A DNA stretch of 53,008 nt from Bryobacteraceae bacterium (GCA_014860455.1 JACZJQ010000293.1:1-53008); one strand, 5' to 3'; positions 1-9,010 are shown, numbered from the stretch's first letter. Notes: generated by a model not told the origin, from the sequence alone. Program-made: numbers and translations.

Positions 1-1
1 T

Positions 2-226
2 GCTGAAATCGCTCACACCCCCGCCGCCCTCGACGAAATCGCCCGCATCATGAAGCCCGATGCACGACTGGTGCTGGCGCAGTCCAAAGCGCCCGCCAGG
101 GCCGGGTTGACCGCGCTCGAACGCCTCTTCGCAGAGGTTCAAATCCAGACCATGACCGGACACAAAGGCCTGCTGGCCCGCCTGCTCCCCTCCACCGGAC
201 CGGTTGTGATCACTGCCTTGAAATAA
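2..226 (+). CDS. C-terminal fragment of a probable SAM-dependent methyltransferase
   Basis: An open frame enters from the left edge and ends at TAA 224-226, giving 74 residues without a start. The stretch EIARIMKPDARLVLAQ near its beginning resembles the late strand-helix of class I methyltransferases (the usual pattern is a helix, then Arg-x-Leu-Lys-Pro-Gly-Gly and a hydrophobic strand). Here the Gly pair is replaced by Asp-Ala. The rest is a short helical tail. The next gene is on the opposite strand and the two stop codons are only 6 bases apart. The family call rests on one motif, so the substrate cannot be named, and another alpha/beta fold is possible. Confidence 0.5.
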   Translation, partial: AEIAHTPAALDEIARIMKPDARLVLAQSKAPARAGLTALERLFAEVQIQTMTGHKGLLARLLPSTGPVVITALK

Positions 227-232
227 AAGCCT

Positions 233-1888
233 CTAAGGTGCCACGGCAAAGACGGCTGAAGCTGTCACGCTCTCATCTCGCGCATCGGTGCAACGCAGCG
301 CTGCATTCCCGGCGAGACTGATTTGCGGCAGCCTGAATTTCACGCGGTAAAGTCCTTCCTCCCCCTCATACGGGCTCATCCGCGACGAGAGAACTTCGAT
401 CGATGATCCTTGGTTCTGGCCTGAGTGATAGACCTGCCAGTTCATCGCCATCCGCGTCTTTCCCTCGGCGTCCACTGCACCCAGTCCTGCCAGCAGCGCT
501 TCGATCACTTCGCCGCTCCGTGCCGGGCTGGCCTCATATACCGCCGTGCCTCCCTCGTCGTGCCAGACCTGAGGAATCGTGTTCCAAAACTGGAACGAAG
601 GCGAGTAGTCGCGCGCAGTGGCCTGGAGTTTGAATGGCTGGAATGGCGATCCCTCGTAGCTGAGTTCCAATTCATGCTGTCCAATCGCCAGACTGTCGGG
701 GGCAATGAACTCCACCTGCCAGGGCGCCACCTTGACGATGCGCAACTCGACCCCATCTAGTGTCAATGTCGGTTGCCGGTTGCCCTGCACGGAAATGACC
801 CCCCTTGAGCCGGGGACTATGGAGGTCAGCCCAATGGAATTGGGCGCTGCCGGCACGATCTCCAGACTCTGGCCGGCTTCGATGTCGACAAAGAGGATGG
901 AGCCGTCTTCGTGCCGCGTATACGCTGTCCGGCCGTCGCCGCTAATGGCAACCAGCACAACAGTGTTCGTTCCCTTCGTGAGCTGGGTTAGCTCGCCCGT
1001 GTTCAGGTCCATCATGTATGCCTGCATCGTGCGCGAGTTGTTCGTGGTCAGCCAATTGGCCGTCGAAAGGAAGGCCATCCGGGAACCGTCCGTGCTCAAG
1101 ACCGGCCACCGGCAATGGTCCTCGTCAGAGGCTACCGCCTGGATCATCTGCCTGGAGGAGAAGTCGGCGATCCAGATCTGGCCCTTGGTTGAAGGGGGGG
1201 CAGACCGTGCCATGAGCACCGCGAAGTTACCCGAATCCGCAATCGCCGCCGACTCTGTCCCAAAAGGGGTCTCATGCGCCTCTGATGCCAAACCGGGCCG
1301 CTTGAGAAAGAGCCAAGGATTCCATTTCGCGAGGGCGACGGTGCCATCGTTGGCCACAGCTCTCGAAAACAGTGCTGTGTTGAATGGATCCACGTAAACG
1401 AACGTCTCTTGGAATCCTGTCTCCAGATCCGTCAGCCCGTACGAATTTCCGGTTCTGAACAAAGCCCAACGGCCATTGGCACTCATCCGTATCGAGCCCT
1501 TTTCGGAGTGAATCAGTTCGCCAGTATCTCGCCGGACCTCTCCGATCGTCGACATCATGCAAAGGTCATGGCCCGTCCACGAAGCTGTATATGAATAACG
1601 CGTCCCGTCCATGCTCATTTCAGGTTGAGTCAAGTTTGGATGGTTCGTAACGCAACCAGCGACAGGATCGCGCTCCGGCAGTACCGACCGGAGTGTCCGC
1701 AATTGCCCTGCCCGATAGTGAATCAGCTTCGAATACGGATTGTATGGTTCGCCCTTCAACGTCCAAGTTGTGGAGAAGATCAGATCCGTGCCGGTCAGGT
1801 TCGTCGTCATGGCCCGCCAGTCATACTGGCCCATCAGCGGCGCGGCCAGCAAGGCGAGCGGGAGCAGACCCCAGGCTGTGTGTCTCAT
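233..1888 (-). CDS. secreted TolB/WD40-like beta-propeller protein
   Basis: 551 residues, probably exported: a basic start (MRHTAW), a hydrophobic run LLPLALLAAPLMG and a cleavage-like Gln follow the ATG at 1886-1888. I chose this start because a purine-rich AGAGAG lies 5 bases upstream and because the longer reading puts 11 unlikely residues before the signal peptide. Residues about 50-370 contain repeated blades of the type S.DG.R.A(Y/F), such as STDGSRMAFLS and SGDGRTAYTR, typical of TolB-like or PD40 propellers. The C-terminal 180 residues look like beta-sandwich modules resembling the secreted C-terminal domains common in Solibacter relatives. No enzyme motif is visible. It probably binds a ligand or partner outside the cytoplasm. 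It is monocistronic. Confidence 0.7.
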   Translation of the reverse strand: MRHTAWGLLPLALLAAPLMGQYDWRAMTTNLTGTDLIFSTTWTLKGEPYNPYSKLIHYRAGQLRTLRSVLPERDPVAGCVTNHPNLTQPEMSMDGTRYSYTASWTGHDLCMMSTIGEVRRDTGELIHSEKGSIRMSANGRWALFRTGNSYGLTDLETGFQETFVYVDPFNTALFSRAVANDGTVALAKWNPWLFLKRPGLASEAHETPFGTESAAIADSGNFAVLMARSAPPSTKGQIWIADFSSRQMIQAVASDEDHCRWPVLSTDGSRMAFLSTANWLTTNNSRTMQAYMMDLNTGELTQLTKGTNTVVLVAISGDGRTAYTRHEDGSILFVDIEAGQSLEIVPAAPNSIGLTSIVPGSRGVISVQGNRQPTLTLDGVELRIVKVAPWQVEFIAPDSLAIGQHELELSYEGSPFQPFKLQATARDYSPSFQFWNTIPQVWHDEGGTAVYEASPARSGEVIEALLAGLGAVDAEGKTRMAMNWQVYHSGQNQGSSIEVLSSRMSPYEGEEGLYRVKFRLPQISLAGNAALRCTDARDESVTASAVFAVAP

Positions 1889-2074
1889 CACGCTCTCTTT
1901 CAAGCACGAATGATGCCACATGAACGATTCGAAACAACACCCATTATTTCATCCAATTGAGGGCGAAAATCCACCATCTGACTTCAAACGGCGATGTTCG
2001 ACCGGAACCCAACTGTCACGGTGCTCCTCAGACCGTGGGTCACCCTGACACAGCGTTTTCGTGTTCGAAGAGGC

Positions 2075-2446
2075 TCAGTCCTTCTCCACAGGCAGCCCGG
2101 CTTTGTTCCAACCCGTCCAGCCGCCGTCCATCGAGATGACATCCTGATACCCCATCTTCATCAGGTTGTCCCCCGCCAGGGCCGAGCGGAATCCGCCCCC
2201 GCAATACAGCACCAGCGTGGTGGACTTGTCCGGAACCTTCGATACGATGTCCCGCTCGATGATGCCTTTGCCCAGATGAATCGCCCCCGGCAGGTGGCCG
2301 CGCCCCCATTCGCTCTCTTCCCGCGTGTCGATGAGAATGTGTGGTGTGCCAGCTTCCTTGAGCGCCACATAGCCCTGAATGTCGATCTCTTTCACACGCG
2401 TCTTGGCATCGTTCACCAGCGCGAGGAATTCATTGACATGTTGCAT
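2075..2446 (-). CDS. single-domain rhodanese-like protein
   Basis: 123 residues, the size of a one-domain rhodanese. The active-site loop reads YCGGGFRSA with the persulfide-forming Cys at about residue 82; DTREESEW (40-47) and GHLPGAIHL (50-58) are the usual CH2A/CH2B-like signatures. Such proteins move sulfane sulfur or sense it; the true acceptor is unknown. AGGGAGAG stands 5 bases before the ATG. It is the last gene of a minus-strand operon after the DegT-type aminotransferase and murQ, 19 bases behind murQ. That position has no obvious sulfur chemistry, so the functional link may be only transcriptional. Confidence 0.9.
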   Translation of the reverse strand: MQHVNEFLALVNDAKTRVKEIDIQGYVALKEAGTPHILIDTREESEWGRGHLPGAIHLGKGIIERDIVSKVPDKSTTLVLYCGGGFRSALAGDNLMKMGYQDVISMDGGWTGWNKAGLPVEKD

Positions 2447-2465
2447 CTATCTCTCCCTCATTCAA

Positions 2466-3377
2466 CTAGACCGATTCGCCAAACACGGCCCGCAGCCGGC
2501 CACCCGCCGCTGCCAGCCGCTCCATCGCCTCGTCCCGCGTCACGCCCAGACGTGCCATCACGCTCGCAATTCTCACGTCGCGGCCCGACGACTCGAACGC
2601 AAACGACGCCGCATGACGGTCCACCCGCGCCACGGCCATGATGATCCGCTGCGCCCGGTCGATCAGCTTGTCGTTTTTCGGCTGGACGTTGATCATCAGG
2701 TTCGAATATACATAGCCCAGCCGCACCAGCGCGCCTGTGGTCAGCATATTCAAAACCATCTTGGTCGCCGTGCCGGCCTTCATCCGCGTCGATCCGGTCA
2801 CCACCTCAGGGCCGGGAAACGGCTCGATCGGAAAATCCACCACCTTGCCGATGGCCGAATCCGGCACGCACGCCAGCCCGATCGTCTTCGCGCCGACATG
2901 CTTGGCGAAATCGATCGATCCCATCACGTACGGCGTTCGGCCCGAGGCCGCGATGCCGCACAGAATGTCGTCCTTCGTGAATCCGGCTACTTCCAATTCC
3001 GCGCTGCCGTGCGCGAAGCTGTCCTCGGCGCCCTCGACGGCGTTTCTCAGCGCATAATCGCCGCCGGCGATCATGCCCTGAATCATCTCCGGGGGCACGT
3101 TGAACGTCGGCGGGCATTCCGACGCGTCCAGCACGCCCAACCGGCCCGACGTGCCCGCGCCCGTGTAAAACAGCCTCCCGCCGATCGACAGCGATTCGAA
3201 AATCGCGTCCACCGCCGCGGCGATTCGCGGCAACTCCCTCTCCACCGCCAGCGCCACCTTCTTGTCTTCGCTGTTGATGATGGCGAGCATCTGCTCCGTA
3301 GGCAGGCGGTCAAAATCGACTGACGCCGGGTTGATCTGCTCGGTCGCCAGTGAACTTAGGTCCAACTCCGTAGACAT
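2466..3377 (-). CDS. murQ: N-acetylmuramic acid 6-phosphate etherase
   Basis: 303 residues, full length for MurQ. The enzyme cleaves the lactyl ether of MurNAc-6-phosphate to give GlcNAc-6-phosphate and D-lactate in cell-wall recycling. The family signatures are present: LATEQINP near the N-terminus, the SIS sugar-phosphate loop YTGAGTSGRLGVLDASECPP, IAASGRTPYV, and TGSTRMKAGTATKMVLNM. It lies 6 bases after the aminotransferase stop, so the two are translationally close. The product of MurQ is the substrate of NagA, which is encoded 40 kb away in this window. I do not see anmK, nagZ or a MurNAc kinase here; the ROK-like gene at 12763 is a possible but unproven kinase partner. Confidence 0.97.
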   Translation of the reverse strand: MSTELDLSSLATEQINPASVDFDRLPTEQMLAIINSEDKKVALAVERELPRIAAAVDAIFESLSIGGRLFYTGAGTSGRLGVLDASECPPTFNVPPEMIQGMIAGGDYALRNAVEGAEDSFAHGSAELEVAGFTKDDILCGIAASGRTPYVMGSIDFAKHVGAKTIGLACVPDSAIGKVVDFPIEPFPGPEVVTGSTRMKAGTATKMVLNMLTTGALVRLGYVYSNLMINVQPKNDKLIDRAQRIIMAVARVDRHAASFAFESSGRDVRIASVMARLGVTRDEAMERLAAAGGRLRAVFGESV

Positions 3378-3383
3378 ATGGGT

Positions 3384-4700
3384 TTAGTAGTTCTTCTTCT
3401 CGATCTTAGGACGTTCGGCCCGGCTCATGCCCTTCACCCCGGCCAGCTTCGGGTCGGCCGTGGCAAGTTCCGGCAGCGCCCGTGAAACCTTCTCGATCGC
3501 CGCGGCGATCTCATCCACGTCGGCCTCTGTCCCCAAAAGGGTGAATTGCGGCAGCCACAGCGCTTCATTGTATGCTGCCCTGACGGCCACCGGGCAATCG
3601 AAATCCTCGCGATAGTCCACCGGCTTGGCCCGGTTCAAGGCCAGTTGCGGGAACGCTTCGGCCGTGGGTAGGAACAGGTCGCTTCTGTAAACAGGCTCGT
3701 AGAACCGGCCGTCGGTCGGAATCCCTTCGGCGTCCAGCGCCGCGGCCACCAGATCCCGGCCCGGCGCGTCCGCCATCTCCGGACGGTACTGGAAGACGAA
3801 GCAATAGACCGGCTCGGTCGTAATCGCCTCCTGCTTGGGTAGAGCGCGGAAGTGCGGAATCTTCTCAATCGCCGCCGACAGCCGGGCGGCGTTTTTCGCT
3901 CGGATGGCGGTCAACTCAGGCAAAGTCTCAAGCTGGCCCAGCAGCATCGCCGCCTGGAACTCGGTGATGCGGTAGTTGCAGCCCGTCAGCCGCCTGCCAA
4001 ATTCGTCGGTTTCCGACGCCCGGCCGCAGTTCACCTGCGTCTGAACCAGTTCCAGCACATCCAGCCGCGATGTGATCACTGCGCCACCCTCGCCCGACGT
4101 CATCAGCTTGGACGATTGCATCGAAAACGTCCCTGCGTCGCCCATCGACCCCGCGCCCCGGCCCTTGTAGAACCCGCCGTGCACGTGCGCGCAGTCCTCG
4201 ACAACCGCCAGTCCGTGCTCTTTCGCGAGCGCCATCAGAGCGTCCATGTCGGCGAACCGCATCGCAAGGTGCACCGGCACGATCGCCTTTGTCCTGGGCG
4301 TGATCAGCCTGCGGACCGATTCGACGTCGATGCAATAGGTATCCGGGTCGATGTCGGCGAACACTGCCACCGCACCCGCATCCAGAATCGCCGTCGCCGT
4401 GCCGTCCCAGGTGTAGGCCGTCGTAATCACTTCGTCGCCGAAGCCCACCCCGCAGGCCCGCAGCGCCACCGTGATGGCCACGGTCCCGTTCACCACCGTG
4501 CAGCCGTATTTCGCGCCATGGTGGGCCGAAAACCTCTCGGAAAACTCTCTGGCGAAGCGGTTCTCAAACGGGAATCCGCCCCAGTTCCTCGATTCCAGGA
4601 CCTCGACTAATCTCGTCCTGTCGCTTTCGGAAAACTGCGGCCAGGGTGAAAATGGAACATTGCGCGTCTTTGCGCCTCCGAGGATTGCGAGCCCAGACAT
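3384..4700 (-). CDS. DegT/DnrJ/EryC1/StrS-family PLP aminotransferase
   Basis: 438 residues with a fold type I aminotransferase layout: GTVAITVALRACGVGFGDEVI, then EDCAHVHGG with the PLP-binding Asp at about 169, and the Schiff-base Lys in QSSKLMTSGEGG at about 198. The C-terminal part carries the small domain. Family members usually aminate a keto-sugar or related ring (sugar nucleotide, inosose or free keto-sugar). The substrate is not evident, and no sugar-nucleotide gene is nearby. The ATG shares two bases with the ATG of the divergent glycoside hydrolase (CATG at 4698-4701), so its promoter must lie inside that gene's 5' coding region. It leads the operon with murQ and the rhodanese, which suggests amino-sugar metabolism. 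Confidence 0.9.
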   Translation of the reverse strand: MSGLAILGGAKTRNVPFSPWPQFSESDRTRLVEVLESRNWGGFPFENRFAREFSERFSAHHGAKYGCTVVNGTVAITVALRACGVGFGDEVITTAYTWDGTATAILDAGAVAVFADIDPDTYCIDVESVRRLITPRTKAIVPVHLAMRFADMDALMALAKEHGLAVVEDCAHVHGGFYKGRGAGSMGDAGTFSMQSSKLMTSGEGGAVITSRLDVLELVQTQVNCGRASETDEFGRRLTGCNYRITEFQAAMLLGQLETLPELTAIRAKNAARLSAAIEKIPHFRALPKQEAITTEPVYCFVFQYRPEMADAPGRDLVAAALDAEGIPTDGRFYEPVYRSDLFLPTAEAFPQLALNRAKPVDYREDFDCPVAVRAAYNEALWLPQFTLLGTEADVDEIAAAIEKVSRALPELATADPKLAGVKGMSRAERPKIEKKNY

Positions 4701-7700
4701 GACCTTCCCAGTTTACCCGACCCTCCTTCTGACCATCTGCGCCACCGCCGCCCAGGCCGCCCAGATCTGGACCGTCCGCCTGGAGGAGCCCACCGGCATC
4801 GAGCGCCGCACCGGCGAATTGGTCCGCGTCCCGCTGTCGAAACTCGTCGGCCACAAATCCGGATTCCGCGTTGCCGCGCCGGGGGGCAGGGAAGTGCCCG
4901 TCCAGGTCGATGGCGATTACCTGCTGTTCCCCGCGGACGTCATGGGCGCGCAGCTTGTTGAATACACCATCTCCTGCTGCACCAAACCTCGCACGCCGGA
5001 ACCGGCCGTCACCGTCCGCCGCATGGCCTCGGGCCTCATCGAGATGGCCAACGGCAGAGTTCGTTTGGTCGTGGACGCTCAAAAGGCCGCCATCGTCGAA
5101 GCCTACAACCTCACCGCCGGTCCGCAGCGAGCCGTCAATCTGGTCGAAACTACCCCCGACGAACGCGACCGCAACGACATCCACGACACCTCGCAGCGCG
5201 CCACCGGCCCTGCCTCGCCAGTCTCAGGACCCAACTCCGGTTGGACGGCCCTCTCCGCGCCCGCCGGCGAATGGATCCTCAAAAGCGGCGTCCTCGAAGG
5301 CAAACTCACCCGCGGCGACTTCGAACTCCGCCTTGCCGCCGGCTCCGGCACCGTCGTCTGGACCGGCCCCGGAGGATTTCGTTTCGCCAGCGTCAGCGCC
5401 CTGCCGCACATGCCCTTCGACCGCTGCTCGGACGGCAACGAATACGCCTGGCCCACCGGACCCGGCTCCGGCCAGCCGCCCAACCCTGAAATCGGTGTTA
5501 AGAAATGGTCCAAGGCCCCCGGCGGCGTCTTCACCTACTACAACCGCCAGGAAAACTACGCCGCACTGGGCATCGCAGCCCTCGACGCGACGCTCCAGTT
5601 CACCGGCGCCTGCACCTCCCGCTTCGAGGCCAAATCCGAGAAACCCGTCTCCCGCATCGGTCTCCTCTTCCATGAATGGCGCGGCGACGACACCACGCTC
5701 GCCGCCCGCGCCGAGGCCCGCCGCCTCCGCGAACCCCTCCTCATCGAGGTCAGCGAAGCCAGGGAAGGCGACATCTCCATCCAGATGGCTTTGCCCGAAC
5801 CGCCCGTTCCCGTCCAGGAGGTGGCCGCTGCCCTGCCGCCCCCTTTTGAACCCGAGCGCCTCAGCCTCAACGGTGAATGGGAACTCTCCTGGGGCGAAAA
5901 GGGCCAGGGTCCGTCGAGCGAATGGCGCAAGGTCCAGGTGCCCGGGTCGGTCCATCTCCAGTGGCTGCCCAAAGACCAGATTTACTCCCGCGACGCCGCC
6001 TGGGTGAGCCGCAAGGAATGGTGGTACAGGACCACCCTCCGCGTCCCGCTGTCGATGAAAGGCAAGAGCCTGCTCCTTGAGTTCGGCGCCACTGACTACT
6101 TCGCCGAAATCTACATCGACGGCCGCCGCATCGCCCGCCATGAAGGCTACATCGACCCCCATTCGCACGACGTCAGCGATTCCATAAAAGCCGGTTCAGA
6201 CCACGAACTGAGACTCCGCATCTGGACCCCCGTCCACTACTACTGGAAGCACCGCCCCTACACCGTCAAAGGGGCCTACGGCGGCGTCGACCAGAAACCC
6301 GACGACATCACCGCCCTCGGCATCACCCGCGGCGTCTCGCTCACTGCCTGGCAGGAAGCGCGCCTCACCGATCTCGCCGTCGATACCCGCATCGAAAACG
6401 GCCGCGGCATCGTCGATGTCACCGCCGAGGCCGAGGGCGACGCCGAAGATGTCACCTGGGAGGCGTATCTCGCGCCGGCCAACTTCACCGGCGGTGCCGT
6501 CCAGCGCATCACGCTCCCGGCCACTCGAGCCACGGAGCGCTTCGTCTTCACCGTCGACAACCCCCAACTCTGGTGGACCTGGGACCACGGCAAGCCCAAC
6601 CTCTACACCCTCGACCTTCGCCTCCGCAACGCCGCCGGCCAGGTGCTCTCGGCCAAACGAATCAATGTCGGCATCCGCACCATCGCCCGCCACGGCGACA
6701 AGTTCTACTTGAACGGCAAGCCCGTCTTCATCCGCGGGACCAACATCTACGCCAACCTCTGGCTCTCGGAGTTCGGCCGGAAAGAGTACGAGCGGGACCT
6801 GGCCATCATCCGCCAGATGAACGTCAACGCCATCCGCGTCCACTGCCACTTCGAAAACCCTGAATTCTACGAACTGGCCGACGAGCAGGGCTACCTCGTC
6901 TGGCAGGACTATCTCGAAGCCTGGTATCCCCACGACACCGAATTTTCCCGCCGGGCAGCCGAACTGTTCGACAACCACATCCGCATGGTCCGCAACCATG
7001 CCTCGGTCCTGGCTTGGGCGCCCTCTGACGAAGAGGACCTGGAAAACTACCGCGACCTCACCAAACACCTCGCCGCCCGCGCCTCGCTGCTCGATCCGCA
7101 GCACCGCTGGGTCCAGCGCTCAACCGGCCGCTGGGGCGATGCCCACCTGTATTACGGCTGGTACGGCGGCTCGATCTACAACTACGCCCGCATGACCGCC
7201 AACCTCGTCACCGAACTCGGCTCCACGGCCCTGCCCAACAAGGAGTCCATCGAACGCTTTATGAAGGGCAAATGGCCCATTCCGGACTACGCTGAGGACT
7301 GGCACTACCACCGCCTCCAACTCCCCGAGGCCGAACGCGCCTGGGGCAACCTCCGGAAGCTGTCCATCGAAGACGCCGTCAAGATCTCGCAGAACTACGC
7401 CTCGCGCCTGTTCCAGATCGCCCTCGAACGCGCCCGCCGCCGCAAAGATGAAGGCGCGGGCGGCATCTTCCACTTCTTCGCCATCGACTTCTGGCCCTCG
7501 GTCACCATGGCCGCTGTCGATTTCTACCGCGTCCCCACCAAGGTTCATGCCACCGTCGGCCGCAGTTTTTCGCCCGTCCTGGCGTCGATCGAATACAGCC
7601 GTGACGTCTACAAGCCCGGCGAATCGGTCATCCTGCCTGTTTGGGCCATCAACGACCTGCATGAGGACCTCGGCCAGTGCGAAATCCGCTGGTCGACAAG

Positions 7701-7869
7701 CGAGGCGAAAGGCGTGATCCGCCACCACCTCGCGCCCGACTCCAGCCGTGAGGCCGGCGACATCACCTGGACGCCCCAGTCGCCCGGCAACCACACCTTC
7801 ACGCTCGATGTCTGGGCTGGAGGAAAGCGCCTCTCGACCAACCTCGTCGAGTTTACCGTCAAGCCTTAA
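4699..7869 (+). CDS. secreted glycoside hydrolase family 2 protein
   Basis: 1056 residues from ATG 4699, chosen because it opens a clean signal peptide (MTFPVYPTLLLTICATAAQA); the frame also stays open for 76 codons upstream. Residues about 20-370 form an all-beta region not usual for GH2, perhaps a RIFT-barrel like that of YetA-type proteins (weak guess). From about 388 comes a GH2 jelly roll (NGEWELSW, VPGSVHLQW), then an Ig-like domain, a TIM barrel from about 675 (FIRGTNIYANLW, NAIRVHCHFENPEFYELADEQGYLVWQD split by the usual spacing) and a C-terminal beta domain. The probable nucleophile is E839 in VTELGS. At the acid/base site the usual Asn-Glu is Asp777-Glu778 in WAPSDEED. It likely trims beta-linked plant or microbial glycans outside the cytoplasm; galactosidase, mannosidase and glucuronidase cannot be told apart here. 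Confidence 0.85.
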   Translation: MTFPVYPTLLLTICATAAQAAQIWTVRLEEPTGIERRTGELVRVPLSKLVGHKSGFRVAAPGGREVPVQVDGDYLLFPADVMGAQLVEYTISCCTKPRTPEPAVTVRRMASGLIEMANGRVRLVVDAQKAAIVEAYNLTAGPQRAVNLVETTPDERDRNDIHDTSQRATGPASPVSGPNSGWTALSAPAGEWILKSGVLEGKLTRGDFELRLAAGSGTVVWTGPGGFRFASVSALPHMPFDRCSDGNEYAWPTGPGSGQPPNPEIGVKKWSKAPGGVFTYYNRQENYAALGIAALDATLQFTGACTSRFEAKSEKPVSRIGLLFHEWRGDDTTLAARAEARRLREPLLIEVSEAREGDISIQMALPEPPVPVQEVAAALPPPFEPERLSLNGEWELSWGEKGQGPSSEWRKVQVPGSVHLQWLPKDQIYSRDAAWVSRKEWWYRTTLRVPLSMKGKSLLLEFGATDYFAEIYIDGRRIARHEGYIDPHSHDVSDSIKAGSDHELRLRIWTPVHYYWKHRPYTVKGAYGGVDQKPDDITALGITRGVSLTAWQEARLTDLAVDTRIENGRGIVDVTAEAEGDAEDVTWEAYLAPANFTGGAVQRITLPATRATERFVFTVDNPQLWWTWDHGKPNLYTLDLRLRNAAGQVLSAKRINVGIRTIARHGDKFYLNGKPVFIRGTNIYANLWLSEFGRKEYERDLAIIRQMNVNAIRVHCHFENPEFYELADEQGYLVWQDYLEAWYPHDTEFSRRAAELFDNHIRMVRNHASVLAWAPSDEEDLENYRDLTKHLAARASLLDPQHRWVQRSTGRWGDAHLYYGWYGGSIYNYARMTANLVTELGSTALPNKESIERFMKGKWPIPDYAEDWHYHRLQLPEAERAWGNLRKLSIEDAVKISQNYASRLFQIALERARRRKDEGAGGIFHFFAIDFWPSVTMAAVDFYRVPTKVHATVGRSFSPVLASIEYSRDVYKPGESVILPVWAINDLHEDLGQCEIRWSTSEAKGVIRHHLAPDSSREAGDITWTPQSPGNHTFTLDVWAGGKRLSTNLVEFTVKP

Positions 7870-8201
7870 ATCGCCCGCCGCCCCGGTTTTTTTCACCCAC
7901 GGGCAACTCGCTCAGTTCGGATTCGCCTCTTCTTCGCCCAATTTTAGCGCTTCTCGGCCCATTTTTGCCCTTCCGCCGAGCTCTTTCGCCCATCCGCAAG
8001 CCGCTCCATCAACGGTACTTGCCCAAAGCCTGGCAACCGTACTGGAACTCCAGGCGCTGCAACCGCTCCCGTTGTCCGGACCCCTGTACCCTTACAACCG
8101 CCCTCAGTACCGTACCCAACACGCCATTGGCCCATACATGCCCGGTACCTAACCTGAATTCAGGCCAAGCCAAAGCAGATCTCAGGAAACCACACTCAAC
8201 C
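7870..8201. other. intergenic region with six GTAC motifs
   Basis: 332 bases between the hydrolase and the PEP-CTERM gene. The left half is pyrimidine-rich with repeated CGCCCAATTTT / GGCCCATTTTT-like runs and no convincing terminator hairpin. The right half has GTAC at 8015, 8039, 8086, 8107, 8112 and 8145, mostly inside C(C/G)GTAC(C/T). At this base composition I would expect about one by chance in 134 bases or fewer. This may be a regulator-binding array for the downstream gene. I saw no clear -35/-10 pair. Confidence 0.45.
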
Positions 8202-8957
8202 ATGAACACGAAGCGCCTCATCGTCATGTTGATCGCCCTTGTCGCCCTGTCGGCGACCGCGTCAGCAACCGTAATCATTTGCCAGCCTCCCTATTGCGAG
8301 GCGCCAACGAACGTCCTGTTCAACCTGTCGGGCAATGGCGGCTACGGATCCTACGGCAACACGCGGACGTTCATCAACGAGGGCCTGACGTTGACGGTCA
8401 CCTCTTTCGGGCTGACCGGTAATTCAGCCACCACCTTCCAGACCGCCGCCACGGGTCAGTGGAGCGGCGGCTTGGGCGTCAGCGATCAGATTGAAGGATT
8501 CTCCGCCAGCAGCTACAAGCACACGGTCGACAACAACGGCTACTACAACTTTGTACTCTTCCAGTTCGACAAGCCGGTTGACCCGCTGTCGCTCTCGCTC
8601 ACCCAGTTCAACGGCGACAGCGACGTCTCCTACTGGACCGGCAACCTCACCGGCTCGCTCATCGGCCAGACTCTCGCCGGCCTGCCCGGCCTTGGCTTGG
8701 GCAGCATGTACACAAATACCGCCGGCGGCAGCCGTACCTTTTCGCTCACTAGCCCCACTGTCAACGCCCTGCTGGTTGCCGCCAAGATCGGCAACAACAA
8801 CGACTACTTCAAGATCGAGGACATCTGCGTCGACTACATCAGGACCCCGCCTCCTCCTCCCGGCGAGATCCCTGAGCCATCCACCTACGCCACCATGGGC
8901 GGCGCGTTGCTCGGTATCGGCGTCTTCATCGCCCGCCGCCGCAAACAGCAGGCATAA
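8202..8957 (+). CDS. PEP-CTERM sorting-signal protein
   Basis: 251 residues. It begins with a signal peptide (MNTKRLIVMLIALVALSATASA) and ends with the tripartite PEP-CTERM signal: PEP at about 224-226, the hydrophobic run MGGALLGIGVFIA, then RRRKQQA. Such proteins are exported, processed by an exosortase and released to or held at the surface, often with exopolysaccharide. The body is Gly/Asn/Ser/Thr-rich and beta-like with no catalytic motif. ATG 8202 is preferred over upstream in-frame starts because it opens the signal peptide; AGGA 14 bases upstream is a poor ribosome site. No exosortase gene is in the window, so the machinery must be elsewhere. It is followed by a strong terminator. Confidence 0.9.
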   Translation: MNTKRLIVMLIALVALSATASATVIICQPPYCEAPTNVLFNLSGNGGYGSYGNTRTFINEGLTLTVTSFGLTGNSATTFQTAATGQWSGGLGVSDQIEGFSASSYKHTVDNNGYYNFVLFQFDKPVDPLSLSLTQFNGDSDVSYWTGNLTGSLIGQTLAGLPGLGLGSMYTNTAGGSRTFSLTSPTVNALLVAAKIGNNNDYFKIEDICVDYIRTPPPPPGEIPEPSTYATMGGALLGIGVFIARRRKQQA

Positions 8958-9010
8958 CGGATCCGCGCAACGACCCTTCGCTGCGCCTCATTCCGAACCC
9001 TAGTCCTGAC

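Noticed and set aside
2017-2037. hairpin CACGGT...ACCGTG after the rhodanese gene
   Set aside because: Only six base pairs with a nine-base loop and no T run on the minus strand; too weak to call a terminator.
4471-4698. 76-codon upstream extension of the hydrolase
   Set aside because: It is antisense to the conserved N-terminus of the aminotransferase and would bury the signal peptide.
8128-8142. sigma-54-like TGGCCC...TGCC before the PEP-CTERM gene
   Set aside because: The GG-to-GC distance is 11 rather than the required 12 bases, so it cannot be a standard -24/-12 promoter.
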